Shown here in pieces: positions 28,795 through 37,309 of a DNA stretch of 64,000 nucleotides. Every line of letters begins with the position of its first letter. Position 1 is the stretch's first letter. The stretch comes from an uncultured Lachnospiraceae bacterium (GTDB taxonomy: Bacteria > Bacillota > Clostridia > Lachnospirales > Lachnospiraceae). Below the pieces are notes generated by a model. It had not been told where the DNA came from, did no database searches, and was given only the letters and a program-made list of their open reading frames with translations. The stretch is from NCBI GenBank assembly GCA_910587045.1, contig CAJULG010000001.1, positions 436,116 through 500,115 of the forward strand. The letters run 5' to 3'. The position numbers and the translations under genes are program-made.

Positions 28795-29790
28795 TTAATT
28801 ATTCTTAATCTTATGCATAAACTCTACCGACTTTCCGGCTCCAAGTGCAACTGCTTCTAATGCCTGTTCCACTACGATCGCCTGAATACCGGTCTTTGCC
28901 TCGATCAACTGCTCCATTCCATATATCATACTGCCGCCGCCGGATAGCACGATTCCGCGCTGAGAAATATCTGCTGCCAGCTCTGGCGGACAGATTTCAA
29001 GCACTCCAAGGATTGCATTCAGGATCTGTGCTGTCACTTCACTGAACGCTTCAATGGTCTCGTTGGCAGATACCCGCACCCGGTCCGGCAGACCATTCAC
29101 CAGATTCCGACCTTTTACCTCCATAAAATCATCTGTGGGCCTTGGAAAGACACTGCCAATCTCCATCTTGGCTTCTTCTGCGGTAGGTTCTCCGATCAGC
29201 AGGTTATATTTCCGCCGGATATACTTGATCATGGCATCATTATAATCATCGCCGGCAACCTTTAGAGAACGGTTCACGACCAGACCGCCCAGGGAAATGA
29301 CCGCAATATCTGTAGTTCCGCCTCCGATATCCACTACCATATTACCACAGGGCTGAACAATATCTACATTGGCACCGATGGCAGCAGCAACCGGTTCCTC
29401 CATGATCAGTACAGAGCGGGCGCCGGTACGATAGGCTGCATCCTCTACCGCTCTTCGTTCCACTTCTGTTACTCCGCTTGGCACACAAATGCAGACCTTA
29501 GGCCGCCGCAGAGTTGCCTTCCGGCTCATGGCCTGCTTGATAAACGCCTTTAACATCTTTTCCGTCACGGTATAATCGGAAATAACACCCTGCTTTAACG
29601 GGCGGATCACATCTATATTCTCCGGCACACGCCCGATCATCTTCTTCGCCTTTGTTCCGATCGCGATCAGCTTCTTGGTATCCTTTTCAAATGCAACGAC
29701 AGAAGGCTGATTGATCACTACCCCCATGCCCTTTACATAAACCAGTACATTTGCGGTACCGAGATCGATACCGATATCCATATCAAACAT
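28795..29790 (-). CDS. MreB-like actin homologue
   Basis: The 331-residue protein has the MreB/actin ATPase pattern: phosphate-1 GIDLGTANV at residues 6-14, VCICVPSGVTEVERRA, EEPVAAAIGA, phosphate-2 VDIGGGTTD and LSGGGSMIYG (adenosine). MreB polymers organise wall synthesis under the membrane. The frame extends 12 codons upstream, but AGAGG before the ATG at 29788-29790 and the conserved N-terminus set the start. No mreC or mreD follows; its neighbours are instead ygiQ and a charged-helix/AAA-like protein, so it is a stand-alone paralogue of the Mbl/MreBH kind rather than part of the mreBCD operon. Confidence 0.9.
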   Translation of the reverse strand: MFDMDIGIDLGTANVLVYVKGMGVVINQPSVVAFEKDTKKLIAIGTKAKKMIGRVPENIDVIRPLKQGVISDYTVTEKMLKAFIKQAMSRKATLRRPKVCICVPSGVTEVERRAVEDAAYRTGARSVLIMEEPVAAAIGANVDIVQPCGNMVVDIGGGTTDIAVISLGGLVVNRSLKVAGDDYNDAMIKYIRRKYNLLIGEPTAEEAKMEIGSVFPRPTDDFMEVKGRNLVNGLPDRVRVSANETIEAFSEVTAQILNAILGVLEICPPELAADISQRGIVLSGGGSMIYGMEQLIEAKTGIQAIVVEQALEAVALGAGKSVEFMHKIKNN

Positions 29791-29840
29791 CTTTGTTCCT
29801 CTTTCACAAATATAATAACATAGCAAGGGGCTGACATGAA

Positions 29841-29860
29841 TTCCGGCACCTTTGCCGGAA
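29841..29860 (-). other. Intercistronic hairpin without T tract
   Basis: A perfect 8-bp stem (TTCCGGCA/TGCCGGAA) with a 4-nt loop lies between the AAA-like gene and the mreB-like gene. No T run follows on the minus strand, so it is more likely an RNA-stabilising or processing hairpin than a terminator. Confidence 0.5.
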
Positions 29861-29879
29861 ATTCACGCAGCCTCCCACA

Positions 29880-32393
29880 TCATTCAAAATCTGACTCAAT
29901 CAATATTTTCTGCTCTGTCAGGGAATCTGTCCCGCCCAAATCACGGAACATGCGGTCTTCTGCCCTGCTCACAGCATCATTTACCATCTTCAGAACACGA
30001 TCCAGGTTACCATCCTCTACCCCAAGCATCAGATTCTTCAGTCTTGATAATGCTCTGTCCTCTGCTTCATAACCTAACTGTTTAACATAATTCTGCGCAA
30101 TTTCATAAACAGCGCCATTGTCAATCCGATGCATCTGAATCAAATGCTTAAAGTGCGGAACCATTTTCGCATTGCTTGAAAACAGTCGTGATAAAGATTC
30201 TATCTCACCAGTTAATATAACCGCAATATCATTATTCGGATTACTGATCACATCTGCCAGCTGGTCAATCTTTTCCGATCTTACATTTCCCGCATTCTCA
30301 ATTACCAGACATCCGCCCTGCAGCTTTCCTACAGCAGAGTTCAGATCCACCTTATTGAATGCGGCTGCTTTAATAACAGCAACCGTACTGTTCCTGCATA
30401 CTCCCATTGCATAATAACTTTTTGCAAAATCGATTCCGATATTCGTTGTACCAAATCCATGCTTGCAAAGAATCACAATATTCTTTGGCTCACTCCGATT
30501 TGTATCAATAGCAACAATAGCCTCCCGCATCTGCTGACGAATGGATTCCACTGTCATATACTTGCCCAGGAACTCTTCTGCTCCTTTTGGCAGGCCAGAG
30601 GTCTGTTCAGCCGCAGATTCTGCTACACGGGCCGCTTCTTCTTCCATTGCCTGTTTTCTCAACTGTTCCTGTGCTTCCCGGACTGCTGCCTCCTCTTCGG
30701 CCTTCTTGCGGGCTTCTTCTTCCGCCTTTTTACGGGCTGCTTCCTCTTCCGCCCTCTTACGTGCTTCTTCTTCCGCCTTCTTACGCGCTGCTTCCTCTGC
30801 TTGCCTTATCTCTTCCTCTTTCCTGCGAGCCTCTTCTTCCGCCTTCTTGCGCGCTTCCTCTTCCGCCCTTCTGCGAGCATCCTCCTCAGCCCTCTTACGA
30901 GCCGCTTCCTCCTCTGCTTTCTTACGAGCTTCCTCTTCCGCCTTACGAGCCTCTTCCTCTGCTTTCTTACGAGCTTCTTCTTCAGCCCTTCTGCGAGCTT
31001 CTTCCTCAGCCTTCCTACGAGCATCTTTTTCCGCCTTCCTTCTTGCTTCTTCTTCTAACTTTCTACGAGCCTCCTCCTTCCGAAGTCTCTCTTCCTCTGC
31101 CTTCTTACGGGCCTCTTCCTCTGCAAGTCTGCGGGCTTCTGCCCGTCGTTTGATCTCAGCTTCTAACCGTGCGCGTTCTTCTTCCTCTGCCTTCCGTCTG
31201 GCTTCCTCATATGCACGCTGTCTGGCTTCCTCTTCCGCCTTTTTGCGCGCTTCCTCTTCTGCCTTCCGTCTGGCTTCCTCTTCCGCCCTTCGTCTCGCCT
31301 CTTCTTCCTCCGCCTTCCGTCTGGCTTCTTCCTCCGCCTTCCGTCTGGCTTCTTCCTCTGCCTTCCGTCTGGCTTCCTCTTCCGCCTTCCGTCTGGCTTC
31401 TTCCTCTGCCTTCCGTCTGGCTTCCTCTTCCGCCTTGCGCCTTGCTTCCTCTTCCGCCTTCCGTCTGGCCTCTTCCTCCGCCTTCCGTCTGGCTTCTTCC
31501 TCTGCCTTGCGCCTTGCTTCCTCTTCCGCCTTCCGTCTGGCTTCTTCCTCCGCTTTCCGTCTGGCTTCTTCCTCTGCCCTCCGTCTGGCTTCTTCCTCTG
31601 CCTTCTTGCGGGCTTCTTCTTCGGCCTTCTTGCGGGCTTCCTCCTCCTTCACCCGTTCAATCTCTCTCTTTTCCTGCTCCTTAAGTTCTGCAAACTTATT
31701 CCGGATTGCCTCTGCTTTCCGTGCCTCAGCAGCCAGACGATCTTCTTCTTCCTTCTTTGCTGCCTCGTATTTCCTTTCGTCCTCATCATCTGAGAACTCA
31801 ATATCATACATACTCTTAACATTACTCGGATCCAGATTCTTCGGCTCCACCGGTATGACATTTACAACATTGCCCTGTTCATCCAATACCGGTTCGTCTG
31901 ACACATCTGAATTCTTTGCAAATGGTCTGGCTGCTTTCTTCTCCTGAGAATCTCCGCCTAAAATATCCTCTGACAGGCCAAGACCGCCTTCCTCACCTAT
32001 ATCTAATGTTTCACCGGAAAGGCCAAAATTATCCAGCGTTTCGCCAGCTTCTCCGTCTCCTTCTAACGTGCCGCCGATACCCTCTAAACCGGAAACACCC
32101 TCCAGTCCTGCCTGTACCTCTGCCGGTTCTTCGGCCTTATTCTGCGGAACCGGCTCCGGTTCCTTCTTCGGAGCTGCTTCTGCCGGTTTCGGTTCAGCCG
32201 CCTTCTCTTCTTTTTTCAATTTATCCTCATCTGGATTCCACGGACGGAACTTCTGAGTTGTCTGAGTCGGATTTGGTTTACCGGATACCTGCTGCTGCAT
32301 CTCCTGTTCCTTTGCAAGCCTGGCTGCCTTTGCTGCCTTTTCCTTCTCAACCTGTGCCTTTACTGCTGCAATTAACGCATCTCTCTCATTCAT
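29880..32393 (-). CDS. Charged single-helix protein with degenerate CbbX/SpoVK-like AAA domain
   Basis: About 837 residues. The N-terminal part (about 1-200) is a P/E/A- and then G/E/L-rich linker. Residues 210-595 are an almost uninterrupted run of the 8-residue unit ARRKAEEE and variants, expected to form a long single alpha-helix or coiled coil. The C-terminal 237 residues (about 601-837) resemble the AAA+ domain of CbbX/SpoVK proteins. The Walker A position reads CKHGFGTTNIG (about 643-653) with no GKT lysine, and the Walker B-like strand reads CLVIENAG (about 685-692). ATP hydrolysis is therefore doubtful. It follows a TPR-like gene by 28 bp and precedes the mreB paralogue. Start: ATG at 32391-32393 with AGGAG rather far upstream. 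The AAA relationship is inference from pattern only. Confidence 0.65.
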   Translation of the reverse strand: MNERDALIAAVKAQVEKEKAAKAARLAKEQEMQQQVSGKPNPTQTTQKFRPWNPDEDKLKKEEKAAEPKPAEAAPKKEPEPVPQNKAEEPAEVQAGLEGVSGLEGIGGTLEGDGEAGETLDNFGLSGETLDIGEEGGLGLSEDILGGDSQEKKAARPFAKNSDVSDEPVLDEQGNVVNVIPVEPKNLDPSNVKSMYDIEFSDDEDERKYEAAKKEEEDRLAAEARKAEAIRNKFAELKEQEKREIERVKEEEARKKAEEEARKKAEEEARRRAEEEARRKAEEEARRKAEEEARRKAEEEARRKAEEEARRKAEEEARRKAEEEARRKAEEEARRKAEEEARRKAEEEARRKAEEEARRKAEEEEARRRAEEEARRKAEEEARKKAEEEARQRAYEEARRKAEEEERARLEAEIKRRAEARRLAEEEARKKAEEERLRKEEARRKLEEEARRKAEKDARRKAEEEARRRAEEEARKKAEEEARKAEEEARKKAEEEAARKRAEEDARRRAEEEARKKAEEEARRKEEEIRQAEEAARKKAEEEARKRAEEEAARKKAEEEARKKAEEEAAVREAQEQLRKQAMEEEAARVAESAAEQTSGLPKGAEEFLGKYMTVESIRQQMREAIVAIDTNRSEPKNIVILCKHGFGTTNIGIDFAKSYYAMGVCRNSTVAVIKAAAFNKVDLNSAVGKLQGGCLVIENAGNVRSEKIDQLADVISNPNNDIAVILTGEIESLSRLFSSNAKMVPHFKHLIQMHRIDNGAVYEIAQNYVKQLGYEAEDRALSRLKNLMLGVEDGNLDRVLKMVNDAVSRAEDRMFRDLGGTDSLTEQKILIESDFE
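30690..31660. repeat. 24-bp coding tandem repeats
   Basis: These are direct repeats of a 24-bp unit encoding the octapeptide ARRKAEEE on the minus strand, most regular between about 31,250 and 31,600. The repeat composition also keeps other frames open on the opposite strand, which produces spurious long ORFs there. Confidence 0.85.
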
Positions 32394-32421
32394 ACTCTTA
32401 ATTGACGCTCCTTTCCATACA

Positions 32422-33867
32422 TTATATATTCCCCACGCCATCACCTGATAGCTGCTGTTCCTGCTCATCCTGGTAAGTCTTAACCATCGCCTGTGTAATC
32501 GTACTTGCACCAACCAGATTCATTAAATACTCATCCAGATCCAATTCTTCCGGAACGGTCTGTACTGGTGGAAGGCCATGCTTCTGTTCCTCCTCTAACC
32601 GCTCTTCTTCGATCAGCTTCATCAGCTTCTCTAATCGTTCCTTCGGACTAAGATCTTCTTCTACATGTAACAATTTCGGCTGATACGGTTTCTCCTCTGA
32701 ATCTTCCGATTTGCCTTTTTCTTCCTTTCTCTCTATCCCATCTGGTCTTGTTATGGTGTCACTTTGAAAGGATACAGGTTTCTGCAATTCTTCCGCTACG
32801 GAAGCCTCAATATCCGCTACAGATTTCATTACCGATTCAATATACGCAGAAACATCTTCTGTTGGGGAATCTGATACGCGCTGTATCTCTCCGGCCGGCT
32901 TCTCCTGCTGCACCGGTGATGCGGTTTCTTCTGATCCTGTATTCTCTATCCCCTTTGCAGAGGAATCTGTTTCTTCCTTTTCAAATGATTCAGATATCTT
33001 CCGGTCGATCTCAGACTGTTCTGCCTCTTCTGCCGGCACCTCGTGTTCCATTACACCCTGCGGTTCCGCTGCCTTACTGTGTCTTTTACCAAACGGCAGC
33101 TTAAAACCCGTTCCTTTCTCCTTTGGAACTGGTTCTTCTGTTCCATCATCATCCTCCATCTGGAGAATGACCGGTTCTGGCGGATGCACCCGCAACATAT
33201 CCTTTGCAAGCTGTGCTTCTTCAATTTCAAGAATGGACGCATACGTTTCCAGATCTTCCTCAGCTTCCATGATTGGAAACCGAAAATAGGAATTACTGAT
33301 ATCATACTCATCCTTCTTCAACGCCTCTGCCAAAGCAGAATATGGAGACTGACGAAACGCTGCCATAATATGAATGCACTCATCCTTCATCTCATTCTTT
33401 CTTCCAAGAGATGCATACAAAAGTGCAAGCTCAAATCCCCATTCATCCGAATACTGCTCTTCACATGCCTTTTGTAAGATTCCAAGAAGTTCACTGGCAT
33501 CCACACGCTGTGCTTTCTTGATCATATATTGCAGATACAGGGTTCCAATATCATCGGCAACAGCATTGTAAGCATAAAGCTCATAATACTGTCCGGCCCG
33601 CTGAAAATATCCCATTTTTAAATATAAATGAACTAAATCATAGATAATCCGGTTTCCCTCCGGCGCCATAATATGCGCACGCACCAGTGCTTCCCGAGCT
33701 TCATAAAACCGGTCATTTTCTAAATAGACCTTTCCGCAGCATCGCAGAAACTGCGGATTCAAAGACTGGAAAATGTCCTGTCCTTCCAGGATATCCAATG
33801 CTTCACCATATTGCCTTGTCTCAGTAAATTCCTTTACCTTCGTTACAACTGCATAGCTGATGCCCAA
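32422..33867 (-). CDS. TPR-like protein with long acidic linker, function unknown
   Basis: Residues 1-190 or so consist of helical-hairpin repeats resembling tetratricopeptide repeats (GEALDILEGQDIF, FYEAREALVRAH, GYFQRAGQYYELY). The rest is an acidic, low-complexity linker with a short basic patch (FKLPFGKRHSK) and a C-terminal helical segment (PKERLEKLMKLIEEERL, DEYLMNLVGASTITQAM). I do not recognise a named family. A GTG at 33880-33882 is also in frame, but the predicted promoter would leave it almost leaderless, whereas the TTG at 33865-33867 has GGGGTG seven bases upstream; the start remains uncertain. It heads the apparent transcript with the AAA-like, mreB-like and ygiQ genes, so it may be a scaffold for that set. 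Confidence 0.6.
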   Translation of the reverse strand: MGISYAVVTKVKEFTETRQYGEALDILEGQDIFQSLNPQFLRCCGKVYLENDRFYEAREALVRAHIMAPEGNRIIYDLVHLYLKMGYFQRAGQYYELYAYNAVADDIGTLYLQYMIKKAQRVDASELLGILQKACEEQYSDEWGFELALLYASLGRKNEMKDECIHIMAAFRQSPYSALAEALKKDEYDISNSYFRFPIMEAEEDLETYASILEIEEAQLAKDMLRVHPPEPVILQMEDDDGTEEPVPKEKGTGFKLPFGKRHSKAAEPQGVMEHEVPAEEAEQSEIDRKISESFEKEETDSSAKGIENTGSEETASPVQQEKPAGEIQRVSDSPTEDVSAYIESVMKSVADIEASVAEELQKPVSFQSDTITRPDGIERKEEKGKSEDSEEKPYQPKLLHVEEDLSPKERLEKLMKLIEEERLEEEQKHGLPPVQTVPEELDLDEYLMNLVGASTITQAMVKTYQDEQEQQLSGDGVGNI

Positions 33868-33897
33868 CTCATAACACCCCACATTTTCACTATTTCA

Positions 33898-33926
33898 AGT
33901 TTAACACATCGAATTTTCATTTACAA
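33898..33926 (-). promoter_or_regulatory. Promoter of the TPR/AAA-like/mreB-like/ygiQ unit
   Basis: TTGTAA (33921-33926) is 17 bp from TAAACT (33898-33903) on the minus strand. Predicted transcription starts near 33891, which favours the downstream TTG start for the first gene. Confidence 0.45.
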
Positions 33927-33951
33927 CCTGTAACCTATATGTTTTTAATGA

Positions 33952-34932
33952 TTATGTGTAATTTTTACGGAAACAATTAGTAATAATGACGAATAAAAAT
34001 CCTGCTGCCAGTCCACCAATATGGCCGGCATTATCAACATTAACCGAGACAAATCCGCCATACAGGGAGGCGATACACATGAAAACAACCCGACGAAGTG
34101 AAACGCCCGGAATCTTTCCTTTCCAGAACAGTACCATTGCCAGCAGCGCACCGGTCAGTCCGAATATGGCTCCGGAAGCTCCGATGGATCCTCCCGGGTT
34201 CATCTGCATGCCATGAATCCATGCAGAAAACAGTCCCGCTGCCAGTCCTGAGCCAAGATATATGATGCTGTACTGAATCCGTCCTAATGCAGGCTCCAGA
34301 TAGAGTCCCAGTGCAAACAGCACTAACATATTATTGAATAAGTGGTCCCAGCTTCCGTGCAGAAACATGGAGGTAAACAGACGATAGATCTGTCCCTGTC
34401 TTATCACCAGTTCATAGGAATCCTTACCGGCCTCGATCCACCTGGTATAGGTGCCGGTCAGAATCGGAAACAGGAAACAGAATACGTTGATCACGATAAG
34501 AATTCCCGTTATCCATGGAATAGATTCCCGGTTAAAGGTACTCCTTTTTTTCTCCACTGGCAATGCTTCAAAGGCCTGGCACAGCCCGTCAAATTCCATC
34601 GGCTGATGCTCAAAGCAATACATGCGGTTCTGATCCTCGGCAAACAGCCAGAGATTCGGCGTGGTATCTACATCATCCAGGAGCTCCTGCGGAAACAGGC
34701 CATCCTTCCGGCACAGGATACACATATGATAAACACGGGTAAAGCCCTGCTCCTCATAATGCTTCTGTAATCTCTCCCGCTTTTTCTGCAAATTCTCTAC
34801 GCTGGAAAGACGATTTCCCAGCAATACAACGTATATTTCTGTCTCTGCCCGCCGGACAAAGATATGAGGATCCTCTTCCCATTCCTGAATATATCCCTTT
34901 CTCCGCATACACTGCACATACATCTGTTTCAT
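33952..34932 (-). CDS. Rhomboid family intramembrane serine protease
   Basis: The 326-residue protein has a soluble N-terminal domain of about 150 residues, then six hydrophobic segments. The catalytic serine lies in GSIGASGAIFG and the histidine in VDNAGHIGGLAAG, with the HGSWDHLFNNM loop motif before them, all as in active rhomboids. The start at 34932 is set by AGGAG eight bases upstream; a GTG would add nine residues. It lies 23 bp after the HAD phosphatase gene. The substrate cannot be told from sequence. Confidence 0.92.
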   Translation of the reverse strand: MKQMYVQCMRRKGYIQEWEEDPHIFVRRAETEIYVVLLGNRLSSVENLQKKRERLQKHYEEQGFTRVYHMCILCRKDGLFPQELLDDVDTTPNLWLFAEDQNRMYCFEHQPMEFDGLCQAFEALPVEKKRSTFNRESIPWITGILIVINVFCFLFPILTGTYTRWIEAGKDSYELVIRQGQIYRLFTSMFLHGSWDHLFNNMLVLFALGLYLEPALGRIQYSIIYLGSGLAAGLFSAWIHGMQMNPGGSIGASGAIFGLTGALLAMVLFWKGKIPGVSLRRVVFMCIASLYGGFVSVNVDNAGHIGGLAAGFLFVIITNCFRKNYT

Positions 34933-34955
34933 CCCATTACTCCTGCTGTCCCTTG

Positions 34956-35657
34956 TCACAGAGCGGTCTTCCGGCCTGCTGCCATCTGCTGTTCCACCAG
35001 AGGCAGAAAGGCAGCCGGTTCTTCAATGATCCAGTCAGCACCTGCCTCTTCCAGCACCTGTCGTCCCCGAAAGCCCCATGTAACGCCTATGCAGACCAGT
35101 CCGGAATTGCGGGCAGTCGCCACATCCACATCGGAATCTCCCACATAGACCGCCTCCTCTGTTTCTGCCCTTAATTCTTCCAGCGCTTTCCTCACACAAT
35201 CCGGCGCCGGTTTCTTCCGTATGCCTGCCGACTCGCCGATCGCCACAGATATGGTTTCAGCAAAATAATCTTCCTTCAGTTGTTTTACTGCAGCGTCAAA
35301 TTTATTCGATACGATTCCCAGGCGGTATCCACGGTCCTTCAATTCTTCCAACAGTTCAGGTATCCCCGGGTATGGAACCGTCCGATCCTGCAGGTGCCGG
35401 GAATAATATTCCCGAAAGCTTGCAAGACAAGGCTCATAATCCGGATTCTTCAATCCTTCCGGCAAAACCCGTTCCATCAGCTTACCGACTCCATTCCCCA
35501 CTGACAGACGAACCTCCTCTATCGTCTTGATCGGATATCCGTATTCTGTCAGTGCATGATTAACTGCCGCCTGGAGATCGCCCAGCGTATTTAACAGCGT
35601 ACCATCCAGATCAAATAAAATCGTTGTAATTGCCTTTCTATTATCCACGGACTGCAT
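34956..35657 (-). CDS. HAD-family hydrolase, phosphoglycolate phosphatase-like
   Basis: This 233-residue HAD-IA protein has motif I FDLDGTLLNT with the nucleophile aspartate near residue 16, motif II IVSNK, motif III lysine in RKKPAPD, and motif IV VYVGDSDVDVATA. The alpha-helical cap resembles Gph/PpaX. The substrate is not certain from sequence. The ATG has a GAGAGGAAAG site. It forms a probable two-gene unit with the rhomboid gene. Confidence 0.88.
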   Translation of the reverse strand: MQSVDNRKAITTILFDLDGTLLNTLGDLQAAVNHALTEYGYPIKTIEEVRLSVGNGVGKLMERVLPEGLKNPDYEPCLASFREYYSRHLQDRTVPYPGIPELLEELKDRGYRLGIVSNKFDAAVKQLKEDYFAETISVAIGESAGIRKKPAPDCVRKALEELRAETEEAVYVGDSDVDVATARNSGLVCIGVTWGFRGRQVLEEAGADWIIEEPAAFLPLVEQQMAAGRKTAL

Positions 35658-35725
35658 CTTCTTTCCTCTCTTCTCTTTCCAGTAACCTACAGTATAGCAT
35701 TATCCGTCTAAAATCACAAATCCTA

Positions 35726-37222
35726 TTATGGTCTTTGCGGCATCATTGACTGTGAAACCGCATGATTCCAGCCCCGAAGCAGTTCCTCTCTCTGGCAGGC
35801 GCTTCGCTTCGGTACAAAAGACCGTTCCTTCTGCCAGTTACCCCTGATATCTTCTACATTCCGGTAATATCCGGTTCCAAGACCTGCCAGATAGGCAGCT
35901 CCCAGCGCTGTGGTTTCAATGCACTGGGGTCTCAGAATCTCCGCCTGCAGAATATCCGCCTGGAACTGCATCAGGAAATCATTTGCACTGGCCCCGCCAT
36001 CCACCTTCAGGCAGGAAACCTTGTCAATCCCTGCCTCCTGCTCCATCAAAGTTACTACATCATAGGTCTGATATGCCAGTGCCTCCAGTGTTGCCCGTAC
36101 AATATGACTGCGGTTCGTCCCTCTTGTAAGTCCGGTCAGGATCCCTCTGGCATACGGATCCCAGTAAGGCGCTCCAAGTCCTACAAATGCCGGAACCAGA
36201 TATACACCATTGGTATCCGGTACAGAACTGGCGATCTGCTCTGATTCTTCAGCAGTAGAAATCAGACCCATTTCATCTCTTAACCATTGAACCGCTGCCC
36301 CTGCTACAAATACAGAACCTTCCAGCGCATAGGTGATCTGTCCATTCAGGCCCCACGCAATGGTCGTCAGCAGGCCATGTTTTGAGAATACCGGTTCCTT
36401 CCCTACATTCATCAACAGAAAACCACCCGTACCATAAGTATTCTTCATTTCTCCGCGTTCATAGCAGAGCTGTCCGAACAGGGACGCCTGCTGATCTCCT
36501 GCTACTCCGGCGATCGGAATCGAGCCGCCAAATATAGAAGGATCTGTTTCACCATATATATAACTGGAATCATGAACCTCCGGCAGAAGCTCTGGCGGAA
36601 TATCCAGCAATTTCAGGATGTCTGTATCCCATTGCTTTTCCGTGATATTATACAGCATAGTCCGGGCCGCATTACTATAATCCGTTGCATGTACCTTTCC
36701 CCTGGTCAATTTCCAGATCAGCCAGGTATCCACCGTGCCGAACAGCAGCTCGCCCCGCTTCGCCCGTTCCCTTGCTCCTTCCACATGTTTCAGGATCCAC
36801 TGAAGCTTGGTCGCCGAAAAATATGCATCCACCCGCAGTCCGGTCTTCTGAAATATCATGTCACCATATCCCTGGATTTCCAGCCGGTCACATAATTCAG
36901 CCGTTCGCCGGCACTGCCATACAATGGCGGGGCAGACCGGCTCTCCCGTATTCCTGTCCCAGACTATGGTAGTCTCCCGTTGGTTCGTGATACCGATTGC
37001 CGCAATATCCGGATAACCCACACCGATCTGTTCCATCGCTTCTCTTGCAACTCCCATCTGGGTAGACCAGATCTCTACCGGATTATGCTCCACCCAGCCG
37101 GTTCTGGGATAATACTGCTTTAATTCCTTCTGGGCCACACTTACGATTGTACCTGTACGATCAAACAGAATACAGCGGGAGCTTGTGGTTCCCTGATCCA
37201 ATGCCATCAAATACGCTTTCAT
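35726..37222 (-). CDS. glpK: Glycerol kinase
   Basis: This enzyme phosphorylates glycerol to glycerol 3-phosphate. The 498-residue FGGY kinase shows ALDQGTTSSR at the N-terminus, the glycerol-binding region NQRETTIVWDR, GVAGDQQASLFGQ, YGTGGFLL, and the C-terminal DGGASANDFLMQFQAD. Length and motifs are standard. It is bounded upstream by the terminator of the preceding gene and has no glpF or glpD next to it. Confidence 0.96.
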   Translation of the reverse strand: MKAYLMALDQGTTSSRCILFDRTGTIVSVAQKELKQYYPRTGWVEHNPVEIWSTQMGVAREAMEQIGVGYPDIAAIGITNQRETTIVWDRNTGEPVCPAIVWQCRRTAELCDRLEIQGYGDMIFQKTGLRVDAYFSATKLQWILKHVEGARERAKRGELLFGTVDTWLIWKLTRGKVHATDYSNAARTMLYNITEKQWDTDILKLLDIPPELLPEVHDSSYIYGETDPSIFGGSIPIAGVAGDQQASLFGQLCYERGEMKNTYGTGGFLLMNVGKEPVFSKHGLLTTIAWGLNGQITYALEGSVFVAGAAVQWLRDEMGLISTAEESEQIASSVPDTNGVYLVPAFVGLGAPYWDPYARGILTGLTRGTNRSHIVRATLEALAYQTYDVVTLMEQEAGIDKVSCLKVDGGASANDFLMQFQADILQAEILRPQCIETTALGAAYLAGLGTGYYRNVEDIRGNWQKERSFVPKRSACQREELLRGWNHAVSQSMMPQRP

Positions 37223-37255
37223 ACTGCCTCCCCGTCCTTTGTGACGAGAAAAAGA

Positions 37256-37277
37256 AAAGGGGATAAAACACCCCTTT
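37256..37277 (-). terminator. Terminator of the YbjQ-domain gene
   Basis: A 7-bp stem (AAAGGGG/CCCCTTT) is followed on the minus strand by TTTTCTTTTT. It lies about 33 bp after the stop of the 37,310 gene and before glpK. Confidence 0.75.
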
Positions 37278-37309
37278 CCTTTTCCCGCCTCATTTACTTT
37301 TCATACAGA

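Noticed and set aside
29841..29860. Terminator between the AAA-like and mreB-like genes
   Set aside because: The stem is good, but no T run follows on the transcribed strand, so it was recorded only as a hairpin.
30690..31660. CRISPR-like short repeats
   Set aside because: The 24-bp units are contiguous, in frame and protein-coding, without spacers.
30541..31947. Open frame of 468 codons on the plus strand
   Set aside because: It is antisense to the ARRKAEEE repeats, and the periodic codon pattern keeps several frames open. The product is a low-complexity S/A/L/R repeat and there is no convincing ribosome site.
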